Assembly: GCA_025999115.1 (NCBI GenBank)
Contig: BNWW01000051.1
Span: forward strand, 1-13,410
Direction of reading: 5' to 3'
DNA: 13,410 bases
Origin: Bacteroidia bacterium
GTDB taxonomy: Bacteria > Bacteroidota > Bacteroidia > Bacteroidales > Azobacteroidaceae
The translations under genes and the position numbers were made by a program. This document shows, one piece after another, positions 7,144 through 13,410 of this stretch (its first letter is position 1; every line of letters starts with the position of its first letter). The notes below the pieces were generated by a model. It was not told the DNA's origin. It searched no databases and saw nothing but the letters and a program-made list of their open reading frames with translations.

Positions 7144-7776
7144 ATGCAAAAAATCAATTTATCCGGAATAAAAAATATCGTCTTCGATCTGGGCGGTGTG
7201 ATTGTTACGCTCGATCATTCGGAAGCCATTCGCCGGTTTATAGCAGCCGGCGTGGACGATGTAGAAAAATATTTGGATCCCTATCATCAAAACGGTATTT
7301 TCTTGGATTTGGAAGCCGGAAATTGCACCAAAGAAGAATTTTATGTAGCGCTCCGGAAATTAACCGGAAAAAACATCCCGGGCGAAGCCATTGATGCCGG
7401 ATGGCTCGGATTTTTAAAAGAAGTGCCGGTTTACAAACTGAAAATGTTGGAAGATTTGCGCGCACAAGGTTACAAATTGTATCTTTTGAGCAACACCAAT
7501 CCGGTGGTAATGGAGTGGGCGCTCACACCGGCTTTTTCATCTGAAAGCAAACCGTTGGACGCTTATTTCGATAAACTCTATCTCTCGTATCAAATGAAAT
7601 GCGTGAAGCCGGATGAAGAAATTTTCCGGAAAATGATTGCCGATTCGGGGATGATTCCTTCCGAAACGCTGTTTATCGACGACGGCGTGAATAATGTCGC
7701 AACAGGGAACCGCTTAGGATTCAAAACTTACCTGCCTAAAAATGGCGAAGATTTCCGGGAAATATTTGTCCGTTAA
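7144..7776 (+). CDS. HAD-family phosphatase, YihX-like
   Basis: A 210-residue haloacid dehalogenase superfamily hydrolase, probably cytoplasmic since it has no signal peptide. Motif I is FDLGGVIV, with nucleophile Asp15. The second Asp of the usual DxD is Gly17, as in the E. coli sugar phosphatase YihX (FDLGNVIV). Motif II is LLSNTN with Ser116, motif III is Lys155 in KCVKPDEEIF, and motif IV is FIDD (Asp179, Asp180). The helical cap lies between residues about 20 and 95, as in subfamily IA. Likely substrates are small sugar phosphates such as glucose 1-phosphate, but the family is broad and this is only by analogy. It has its own promoter. Its stop codon overlaps that of the convergent gene: both use the palindromic TTAA at 7773-7776. 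Confidence 0.88.
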   Translation: MQKINLSGIKNIVFDLGGVIVTLDHSEAIRRFIAAGVDDVEKYLDPYHQNGIFLDLEAGNCTKEEFYVALRKLTGKNIPGEAIDAGWLGFLKEVPVYKLKMLEDLRAQGYKLYLLSNTNPVVMEWALTPAFSSESKPLDAYFDKLYLSYQMKCVKPDEEIFRKMIADSGMIPSETLFIDDGVNNVATGNRLGFKTYLPKNGEDFREIFVR

Positions 7777-8534
7777 GATTTTTCAATTAAATATTTCCAA
7801 AAACGTTTCGGCATGAATTGCCGTTGGAGTTTCAGATTTTTGCGTTCGCGAATCGTGATGGCCGACAAATAATCTTTCCACAAATCCTGAAAATCGGTTT
7901 CGGATTCGTCTTGCCGGTCGCGATTGATTTTTCCGTGCCGAAGCCAATCCGGAGGCGTTTCAAAATTCACCGTTTCAACGGTTTTCAAATCATAAAATAA
8001 ACCGAATTGACGGTGGCTATCGTAAATCAACCATTGTTGGTCGGCATAACGGTCTTGAAAAAAATCGACGCAAAGCGGTAAAACATTGTAGGCCGGTTCC
8101 ATGACAGCAAAAAATACGCCGTCGGCCGTTTTTTGAAAACGTACAAACATCCGCATCCGTTCCGCTTCACGCGATACTTTTTTGTAGATTTTCGACAATT
8201 CCAACACATCATCGTCCGCAAAATTCGTTTCAATCGAAATATTCGACGCCAAGGCTTTTTGAATGTAATGCAAAATCGTTAATTCGATATTTTCTATTTC
8301 GGATAAATGACAGGTATAGAGCATGTTAATGGCCGAGCGCGAAATTTTCTTTTTTAATCCCTGCAATACGCGAGCGGCTTTTTCGAGATCGGTTATCACG
8401 CGATGCGTTTCGGTAAAAAGAGGGACGGCCGTTGCTTCCCCGCAAATCCGTTGTGGCGATTCTTTGCGGAAATAGAGGTCGAAAACGGCCGTAAGAAGAC
8501 CTTCAAATGTATTGTCGTAAAGATAATAAAGCAT
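7773..8534 (-). CDS. DUF4130 / TIGR03915-type DNA metabolism protein
   Basis: A 253-residue protein. The start MLYYLYDNTFEGLLTAVFD and the C-terminal segment FQDLWKDYLSAITIRERKNL, followed by QRQFMPKRFWKYLIE, are typical of the DUF4130 family, which is also found fused to uracil-DNA glycosylases. The conserved middle block is EAERMRMFVRFQ (123-134) to YDSHRQFGLFYD (171-182). The biochemical role is unknown; the family is linked to DNA repair because it normally sits beside a radical SAM protein (TIGR03916) related to spore photoproduct lyase. That partner is not in this window. The gene upstream on the same strand is the AT-rich island, 27 bases away, with no TAnnTTTG between. So either this gene is transcribed from the island or its original promoter was displaced. 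Confidence 0.85.
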   Translation of the reverse strand: MLYYLYDNTFEGLLTAVFDLYFRKESPQRICGEATAVPLFTETHRVITDLEKAARVLQGLKKKISRSAINMLYTCHLSEIENIELTILHYIQKALASNISIETNFADDDVLELSKIYKKVSREAERMRMFVRFQKTADGVFFAVMEPAYNVLPLCVDFFQDRYADQQWLIYDSHRQFGLFYDLKTVETVNFETPPDWLRHGKINRDRQDESETDFQDLWKDYLSAITIRERKNLKLQRQFMPKRFWKYLIEKS

Positions 8535-8561
8535 AGAAATATAGAAATCAGCAGATTTTTT

Positions 8562-10829
8562 TCAGTGGTTTGCGGGTGGTTCTGCTGTTGCCTCTTGCGT
8601 TTGTAAATCTTCGCCCGAATTATGATTTTGCACATCTGCTTTATCGGGAATTCTATGATCATTGCTAATTAACATTTCTGTTTTTTGTTCCTGTTTATTA
8701 TTTTCTTTTAAATCAGTACATTTTGACAAAACAAACAATATACCAACCATTACAATAATAATTGATAAGGGCAGGGCAAAACATTCCCCAAAATAGACTT
8801 TTCTTGTTTCGTCTTTGTCTCTTTTTTTCCAAATTAAATTTATAACCACAATAAACATCAACAATGCAGAAGTGAAAATCACACCAAAAACTGCATATTC
8901 AAATAGGTTTTGAGCAATTTTTATCAACCCGACACTTGCTGTAACAAATGCTAAAAGTGCAGCAAAAACACCTAAAATCGTAATAGTTTCTTTTTGCGTT
9001 TCTTGCTGTTTCTGCTCGTTTTTTTCTAACATTATTTTAATTTCTTCTTTTACCGCTTTTTTACTTAAAACGTGGTCATATTCAAAATTCAATTCTTGAA
9101 TATTTATTTTCCATTTTGTTATTTCGGATTCTAAATAAAAGATATTTATGGGTGCAAGCCCCGCAGAAGCAATAAAAAAGTAGTTGGCAAAATCTTGTGT
9201 TTTAATATCAATAGTTGTGTATTTTTCAATTTTGTCTTTCAAATTGCCTGCAAACGATATTTTTTCATTTTCAACAGCATAAAAACTGTATGCAAACACA
9301 GGCATAAATTGTTTGATTTTGTTTGTTCTGGCACGTTCCGTAAAACGTTCCATTTCGACAAGAAGTTTTGATAGCAAATTTAGTCTTTTTTCAATTTCCG
9401 GAGCATCATCTTTGTATGTGAAATTTTTCAACTTATCTTCTATGTTTTTGGTTGAAGTTTTAATCAGTTTTACAAACAGTGTTTGCGAATTAAAATGCCT
9501 GTGATTATTATTTTCCAATAATGTTAGCAATTTTTCTATATCTTCACCAGATAAGTCGTCCTTAAAATACGGTGAATTATTACAATATATTTCTATGCCT
9601 TCTTTGGCATAGTTATCATAAGTGCAAGTATCTTTGTGTTTTCTTTGGTCGGAAAAAATGTCATTCCGCGATGTGTTGAATTGAGTTTTATCCAATACTT
9701 CATTTTTATTGTCTTCTACGATTTTTATAAAAGGGTTTTTTTTGAATAAATCATTTTGAATAAATTGATTGTAGTATTTTTCTATTTCTTGTTTTTCTTC
9801 CGCTTCGACATTAACAATTTTATAATCACTATCGTTGATTTTGCTGTCTAACATTCTTTTTAACAGAATAGCCGTTTTTGTTTTAAGCATAGATAATACA
9901 GGTAGCCATTTGGGGTCGGGGCTTTGATATTTTTCAACAACTTTTACTCTGCGCCAAAGGCGAAAAAGTTTATCAAAATTATCTTCTGTTACCGTATAAT
10001 CAAGGTCAATAACAGTTGTATCAATTACAGATTCCATCAGCCGCCCATAAGGTAAAACTTCCTTTTTCCCGATTGTAAAATCAACTTGTGAAAATGCAGG
10101 AGTACGATAAAATCTTAATTGTCTATCATTATTGAGACATATCAATCTTTCTTCTGAATTGTAAAGATAATGTTCGTGTTTTTTGCATATTTCCACTGCA
10201 TAATACAGTGCCTGAAAGAGCGATTTTACTATATAAAATGAAAGATTTTTACTATTCTTTTGCTTGTTGGTAAATTCTTTTGCGTAATAATTCTTGATTT
10301 GTTTTCTTGTTTCTTCTATTTTGTCAGAAAAATCGTCAAGTATCAAAAATTCTGCATTTAGAAACGATTTTATAAAATGAAAACAAATTTCTTGAACAGT
10401 ATCTGAAATATTTAGAGATTCAATAGAGGTAATATAATGAATAACTTGTGGATTGTAGTTTTGCCCATCACAAAAACAGTCTTTAAATTTTGACAAAACA
10501 TTTTCAAAATCAGCATTGTTTTTTTTTGTTTTTTCTTTAATTATATCTGCCGCCTGCTTTAATGTTTGACAATCAATATTATTATCGTCAAACAATTTTG
10601 TTAAATTGTTTGACGGGTTGTCAAAAGTAAATTTTCCGGCTTTGTCAATGTACAATTTGCCCAAATTTTCATTCTTTGCTAAAATAGACAAATTTTCAAC
10701 GTCAGTTATTGTTGAAATTTTAAATTCGCTAAAAAATTTCAACAAACATTTGTCAAAAATTTTTGCATTAGAATTAAACGTTGCAATGTTTTTGAATTCT
10801 TCGAGTGCTGTTTCTATGTGTGTTTTCAT
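8562..10829 (-). CDS. Large membrane-anchored protein of unknown function; candidate toxin or anti-phage effector
   Basis: A 755-residue protein, taking the ATG at 10829; a TTG at 10835 is in frame but lies in the T tract of a hairpin. I recognise no family for residues 1-590, which are mostly helical, rich in Lys, Asn and Glu, and have no catalytic motif I can name. Residues about 588-614 are a charged, Gln-rich helix. Hydrophobic segments follow at about 616-638, 643-667 and 684-703, then a polar tail of about 50 residues. The pattern of a charged helix leading into ETITILGVFAALLAF resembles the membrane anchor I recall on several abortive-infection-type proteins. The bulk should be cytoplasmic. 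Base composition is much more AT-rich than in neighbouring genes, indicating horizontal transfer. It follows the Panacea-like gene by about 60 bases, as in a toxin-antitoxin pair. Function is inferred from context only. Confidence 0.75.
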   Translation of the reverse strand: MKTHIETALEEFKNIATFNSNAKIFDKCLLKFFSEFKISTITDVENLSILAKNENLGKLYIDKAGKFTFDNPSNNLTKLFDDNNIDCQTLKQAADIIKEKTKKNNADFENVLSKFKDCFCDGQNYNPQVIHYITSIESLNISDTVQEICFHFIKSFLNAEFLILDDFSDKIEETRKQIKNYYAKEFTNKQKNSKNLSFYIVKSLFQALYYAVEICKKHEHYLYNSEERLICLNNDRQLRFYRTPAFSQVDFTIGKKEVLPYGRLMESVIDTTVIDLDYTVTEDNFDKLFRLWRRVKVVEKYQSPDPKWLPVLSMLKTKTAILLKRMLDSKINDSDYKIVNVEAEEKQEIEKYYNQFIQNDLFKKNPFIKIVEDNKNEVLDKTQFNTSRNDIFSDQRKHKDTCTYDNYAKEGIEIYCNNSPYFKDDLSGEDIEKLLTLLENNNHRHFNSQTLFVKLIKTSTKNIEDKLKNFTYKDDAPEIEKRLNLLSKLLVEMERFTERARTNKIKQFMPVFAYSFYAVENEKISFAGNLKDKIEKYTTIDIKTQDFANYFFIASAGLAPINIFYLESEITKWKINIQELNFEYDHVLSKKAVKEEIKIMLEKNEQKQQETQKETITILGVFAALLAFVTASVGLIKIAQNLFEYAVFGVIFTSALLMFIVVINLIWKKRDKDETRKVYFGECFALPLSIIIVMVGILFVLSKCTDLKENNKQEQKTEMLISNDHRIPDKADVQNHNSGEDLQTQEATAEPPANH

Positions 10830-10833
10830 ACTC

Positions 10834-10868
10834 AAAAAAAGAAACTGCCTAACAAAATAGTCAGTTTC
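10834..10868 (-). terminator. Hairpin with T7 tract between the two island genes (terminator or attenuator)
   Basis: On the minus strand GAAACTG (10868-10862) pairs with CAGTTTC (10847-10841), with three further inner pairs (CTA/TAG) after one mismatch. Seven T residues follow (10840-10834). The T tract ends five bases before the ATG at 10829, so termination here would make a transcript with only the first gene. The stem is short and not GC-rich, so partial termination is more likely than full. Confidence 0.45.
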
Positions 10869-10888
10869 AAAATACAGGGTTAATTATA

Positions 10889-11539
10889 TTATGCGGCTGA
10901 TTTATAATCCACCATTAAATGTTCCTTTCTTTTGTCAAACTCTGCGAGTTCCATATTTACAAAATATTCCACATCTACATCCATTTTCTTATTGTTTGCC
11001 CATTGTGCCAAATTCCATAATTCACCGTGCGAAATCCATATCAATTTACCAATACTATCATCTGCATTTGCATCGTACGGAATAGATTTGTCTGTATTAT
11101 TATAATGAGTTAAAGAATAAATGCTTTCGTCTATCATTTTTTTGTAAACAGATAAATCTTCATTATCAAGAAGAGTTTTCAAATCTTCTTCCGTTTTATC
11201 TGTTTTGTATTCAAAATTTTCATTTTTGCTGATAGTTAGCATTTGTCCTTTATGGTCGTAAATAGTTTGTTCAACAGGTCCATTATCGTATGCAATCCAA
11301 TTATTAAAATATTTAAACAAATTATCCGACTTATAAGAATTATTTTCGCCACGCGCACTTTCCAAGCACGTAAAATACGCCAACTTCATAAAGCGAGTTG
11401 TCGAAAACTTTTGTATTGCGGCATTTTTTGCCTTAAACGTGATAACCTGCATTGTCGGGTTATCTTTTCTTGCTTGCAGTTCAGCCCATTTATCAATCAT
11501 ATAATTGAACAAAGCAAGTTTTTTTGTTAATTGACACAT
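10889..11539 (-). CDS. Panacea/SocA-like (DUF4065-type) protein; candidate antitoxin
   Basis: A 216-residue protein with no signal or membrane segment. Three stretches resemble the DUF4065/Panacea fold. FSTTRFMKLAYF (45-56) corresponds to the helix usually written LQKLLYFAQ. WIAYDNGPVEQTIYD (81-95) matches the AW-yGPV-p-vY signature. IWISHGELWNLAQWA (167-181) matches the C-terminal sH...pW..A motif. Proteins of this fold are antitoxins paired with many unrelated toxins (PanAT systems) or proteolytic adaptors such as SocA. It is the first gene of the AT-rich island, followed by the large membrane protein. A 9-bp-arm palindrome lies 18 bases upstream of its start and could be an operator. The match is remote and made by eye; some other phage-related function is possible. 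Confidence 0.6.
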   Translation of the reverse strand: MCQLTKKLALFNYMIDKWAELQARKDNPTMQVITFKAKNAAIQKFSTTRFMKLAYFTCLESARGENNSYKSDNLFKYFNNWIAYDNGPVEQTIYDHKGQMLTISKNENFEYKTDKTEEDLKTLLDNEDLSVYKKMIDESIYSLTHYNNTDKSIPYDANADDSIGKLIWISHGELWNLAQWANNKKMDVDVEYFVNMELAEFDKRKEHLMVDYKSAA

Positions 11540-11557
11540 AATTATATTTTTAACTCT

Positions 11558-11578
11558 TTATGCAACCAAGTTGCATAA
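11558..11578. promoter_or_regulatory. Palindrome in the island leader; candidate operator or RNA hairpin
   Basis: TTATGCAAC (11558-11566) and GTTGCATAA (11570-11578) are perfect inverted repeats around the spacer CAA. The element lies between the leftward promoter (11668-11675) and the start codon of the Panacea-like gene (11539). It could be a dimeric regulator site for autorepression, or it could fold in the leader RNA. Confidence 0.5.
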
Positions 11579-11667
11579 TCATTCAATTTTCTACATTTGG
11601 TGTTGATTTATTTTTCATCTAATTATTCATAAAACGCTATAAACCAGATACTTAAATCAACGATGTG

Positions 11668-11675
11668 CAAAGGTA
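11668..11675 (-). promoter_or_regulatory. -7 element of the leftward island promoter
   Basis: The minus strand reads TACCTTTG, an exact -7 consensus, giving a leader of about 120 bases before the ATG at 11539. No TTG is found at the usual upstream distance. Confidence 0.5.
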
Positions 11676-11696
11676 CAACTTTTATTTTACATTTCA

Positions 11697-11704
11697 TACC
11701 TTTG
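11697..11704 (+). promoter_or_regulatory. Rightward -7 element, distal candidate for the DUF1015 gene
   Basis: TACCTTTG on the plus strand, only 21 bases from the leftward -7 element at 11668-11675, so the two promoters would overlap and could compete. No clear upstream TTG is seen. Confidence 0.4.
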
Positions 11705-11747
11705 GGGCAAAATTTTGTCTTTTAGAAGTTTGTATGGAAATTTTTCG

Positions 11748-11755
11748 TACTTTTG
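11748..11755 (+). promoter_or_regulatory. Rightward -7 element, proximal candidate for the DUF1015 gene
   Basis: TACTTTTG fits TAnnTTTG and lies 25 bases before the ATG at 11781, the distance seen for other promoters in this window. The nearest TTG (11730-11732) is 15 bases upstream, shorter than usual. Confidence 0.5.
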
Positions 11756-11780
11756 CACCTCAATTTTGAATCAATATTAT

Positions 11781-13025
11781 ATGGCAATCATCAAACCCTT
11801 TCGGGGGATTCGTCCTCCCAAACAATACGTTACGGAAGTAGTCTCCCGTCCTTACGATGTGTTGAGTTCGGAAGAAGCGCGTGAAGAAGCCCGCGGCAAC
11901 GAAAAATCGCTGTACCACATCATCAAACCGGAAATTGATTTTCCGGCCGGAAAAGACGAACACGACACGGATGTATATGACAAAGCCGTCGAAAACTTCC
12001 GGAAATTTCAGGAAAAAGGATGGCTCGTGCAAGACGAAAAAGAGCATTATTATGTTTATGCGCAAACCATGAACGGCCGCACGCAATACGGCCTGGTGGT
12101 GGGTTCGTATGTGAATGATTACCTGACCGGCGCCATCAAAAAACATGAACTCACGCGCAAGGACAAGGAAGAAGACCGCATGAAACACGTTCGAATCAAC
12201 AACGCCAATATCGAACCAGTGTTTTTTGCTTATCCCGATAATCCGGCATTGGATGCGATTGTGAAAGCCGTTACGGCGCAAACACCCGAATACGATTTCG
12301 TTTCTTCCGACGGTATCGGCCATCATTTTTGGATTATTGCAGATGAAACCGTAACTCAAAAAATTACGGATTTGTTTGCTGCGATGCCCGCTTTGTATAT
12401 TGCCGACGGCCATCATCGTTCGGCGGCAGCGGCTTTGGTGGGCGCCGAAAAAGCCAAGCAAAATCCGAATCACACCGGAAAAGAAGAATACAATTATTTC
12501 ATGGCGGTTTGTTTTCCGGCTAACCAATTGAAAATCATGGATTACAACCGTGTGGTAAAAGATTTGAACGGATTAACTCCCGCCGAATTTTTGCAAGCAT
12601 TGTCGGCCGATTTCGACCTTACTGACCAAGGCGAAACGATTTATCATCCCACACATCTGCATAATTTTTCGCTTTATCTCAATAAACATTGGTATTCGCT
12701 GGAAGCCAAAGCCGGCGCCTACAACGATTCCGATCCAACCGGCGTATTGGACGTTACCATTTCGTCCGATTTAATTTTAGATAAAATTTTGGGAATGAAA
12801 GATTTACGAACCGACAAACGCATCGACTTCGTAGGCGGATTACGCGGATTGGAAGAACTGAAACGGCGGGTGGATAGCGGCGAAATGGCGGCCGCCTTGG
12901 CCCTATATCCGGTTTCGATGAAGCAATTGATTGATATTGCCGATACGGGGAATATTATGCCGCCGAAGACGACTTGGTTTGAGCCGAAGTTGAGGTCGGG
13001 CTTGGTGATTCACCGTTTGGCGTAA
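11781..13025 (+). CDS. DUF1015 family protein with ParB/SerK-like DGHHR motif
   Basis: A 414-residue cytoplasmic protein, close to the usual length of DUF1015. The ATG at 11781 is chosen because it begins the conserved MAIIKPFRGIRPP; an in-frame ATG at 11715 precedes the likely promoter. Conserved blocks are VSRPYDVLS (21-29), KHELTRKDKEEDR (121-133) and YIADGHHRSAAAA (206-218). The DGHHR motif is the phosphate-binding signature of the ParB/sulfiredoxin fold and is also found in the serine kinases SerK and SbnI. In many Bacteroidota this gene lies next to serC and serA, so a role in serine metabolism, perhaps as a serine kinase, is my inference. Here its upstream neighbour is the AT-rich island and serC/serA are not in the window. 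Composition matches the chromosomal genes. Confidence 0.85.
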   Translation: MAIIKPFRGIRPPKQYVTEVVSRPYDVLSSEEAREEARGNEKSLYHIIKPEIDFPAGKDEHDTDVYDKAVENFRKFQEKGWLVQDEKEHYYVYAQTMNGRTQYGLVVGSYVNDYLTGAIKKHELTRKDKEEDRMKHVRINNANIEPVFFAYPDNPALDAIVKAVTAQTPEYDFVSSDGIGHHFWIIADETVTQKITDLFAAMPALYIADGHHRSAAAALVGAEKAKQNPNHTGKEEYNYFMAVCFPANQLKIMDYNRVVKDLNGLTPAEFLQALSADFDLTDQGETIYHPTHLHNFSLYLNKHWYSLEAKAGAYNDSDPTGVLDVTISSDLILDKILGMKDLRTDKRIDFVGGLRGLEELKRRVDSGEMAAALALYPVSMKQLIDIADTGNIMPPKTTWFEPKLRSGLVIHRLA

Positions 13026-13043
13026 ATACTATTATAGTAAAGA

Positions 13044-13096
13044 AAACGTGGATAAGCGCGGATTTTTATTGCGAAAATCTGCGCTTATCTGCGTTT
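13044..13096 (+). repeat. 23-bp hairpin after DUF1015; repeat element or transcript end
   Basis: Positions 13044-13066 pair with 13074-13096 around a 7-base loop. There are 20 Watson-Crick and three G-U pairs with no mismatch. All three wobbles are G-U in the plus-strand RNA and would be A-C mismatches in the minus-strand RNA, so the fold suits the DUF1015 transcript. No T tract follows, so it is not a standard intrinsic terminator. The ATCTGCGCTTATCTGCG type of sequence resembles dispersed intergenic repeats I have seen in other genomes. Confidence 0.6.
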
Positions 13097-13197
13097 ATAG
13101 AAGCGGAATTTGGAAAAAGTATCTAACAAATCCGAGTCAACTCTTCTTCGCGATAAGACTGAAAGAGGATCAGCAGCAAAACCATGTGTTTATGAAA

Positions 13198-13281
13198 GGC
13201 GCATAGCGCCAACATCTTTGTAGCCGTGTGCGTAAGCGCACGGTAATAAGGGCATACACAAACCCATAGCAGCGTAGCTGC
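13198..13281. repeat. Cluster of three GC-rich palindromes, REP-like
   Basis: Three hairpins lie in 84 bases: GGCGC-ATA-GCGCC (13198-13210), CCGTGTGC-GTAA-GCGCACGG (13224-13243, one wobble) and GCAGC-GTA-GCTGC (13269-13281). They end 8 bases from the stop of the transposase fragment. Y1 transposases recognise such hairpins, so they may be the element's end or the REP sequences it mobilises. The surrounding 13097-13288 holds no gene I can support. Confidence 0.6.
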
Positions 13282-13288
13282 GCCACTT

Positions 13289-13408
13289 TTATTCGAAGAA
13301 TTCAAACAAATATTTGGGGTCGTATTCAATCTTTGCTTTTTTCAACATATTCAGATATTCATCTTTGAATGTTTGCTTTTTATGATGCTCTTTTTGATTC
13401 TTGATATA
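13289..13408 (-). CDS. IS200/REP-associated (Y1) transposase, C-terminal end only
   Basis: The minus strand encodes 39 residues and a stop at the window's right edge; the rest of the gene lies outside. The residues begin YIKNQKEHHKKQTFKDEY and end IEYDPKYLFEFFE. This is the C-terminal helix typical of Transposase_17/Y1 proteins in Bacteroidota (YI-nQ-eHH-k-sF-eEy, then eyDekYLF). The domain cuts and joins single-stranded DNA at hairpin ends; its HUH and catalytic Tyr segments are not visible here. The nearby palindromes fit a REP-associated type. Whether the full gene is intact cannot be judged. Confidence 0.75.
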   Translation of the reverse strand, partial: YIKNQKEHHKKQTFKDEYLNMLKKAKIEYDPKYLFEFFE

Positions 13409-13410
13409 AT

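Noticed and set aside
11715..11780. N-terminal extension of the DUF1015 protein
   Set aside because: It contains the -7 element at 11748-11755 and precedes the conserved family start MAIIKPFRG.
8535..11780. Direct repeats or target-site duplications flanking the AT-rich island
   Set aside because: I compared the two edges by eye and found no shared repeat; no recombinase gene is present.
13123..13329. Leftward 68-codon reading frame
   Set aside because: It runs through all three palindromes and overlaps the transposase end in another frame; the residues resemble no protein I know.
1..13410. CRISPR array
   Set aside because: No regularly spaced direct repeats were seen on reading through the window.

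Overview
The window looks like chromosomal DNA from a member of the Bacteroidota, most likely of the order Bacteroidales. Several genes are preceded by the characteristic promoter of that phylum (TTG, about 19-20 bases, then TAnnTTTG), there are no clear Shine-Dalgarno sequences, and the proteins (a TonB receptor with an extended signal sequence, a GH26-type lipoprotein, a DUF4130 protein, a DUF1015 protein) are typical of that group. No taxonomic search could be run, so this rests on pattern recognition.

Layout. Positions 1-130 look like the leader and promoter of a leftward transcript, possibly an rRNA operon whose 16S gene lies just outside the window. Positions 239-3253 hold a rightward pair: a membrane-anchored coiled-coil protein and a TonB-dependent outer-membrane receptor. 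A new promoter inside the receptor's 3' end drives a rightward operon (3291-5724): a ZnuA-like metal-binding lipoprotein, an overlapping ZnuC-like ATPase that is short at its C terminus, and an AEC-family carrier where the ABC permease would be expected. A tRNA-Thr(CGT) gene follows (5760-5832). Next come a leftward GH26-like lipoprotein that has lost the family's acid/base glutamate, a rightward YihX-like HAD phosphatase, and a leftward DUF4130 gene. The last two are convergent and their stop codons overlap.

Positions 8562-11675 are a visibly AT-rich leftward island of two genes with codon use unlike the neighbours. The first is a 216-residue protein with features of the Panacea/SocA (DUF4065) antitoxin fold. 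The second is a 755-residue protein of unknown function with three C-terminal membrane segments. A 9-bp-arm palindrome lies just upstream of the first gene. A hairpin with a T tract lies between the genes, its T tract ending next to the second start codon. I read this as a candidate toxin-antitoxin or anti-phage cassette; it is the most likely place in the window for an undescribed system.

To the right are a DUF1015 gene (11781-13025), a 23-bp hairpin just after it, three short GC-rich palindromes (13198-13281), and the 3' end of a leftward IS200/REP-associated (Y1) transposase that runs off the right edge.

How the genes work together. The receptor, the metal-binding lipoprotein and the ATPase could form an outer- and inner-membrane metal uptake route, but the permease must be encoded elsewhere or be lost. 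The island looks inserted between housekeeping genes, and may have separated DUF4130 from the radical SAM protein it usually accompanies.
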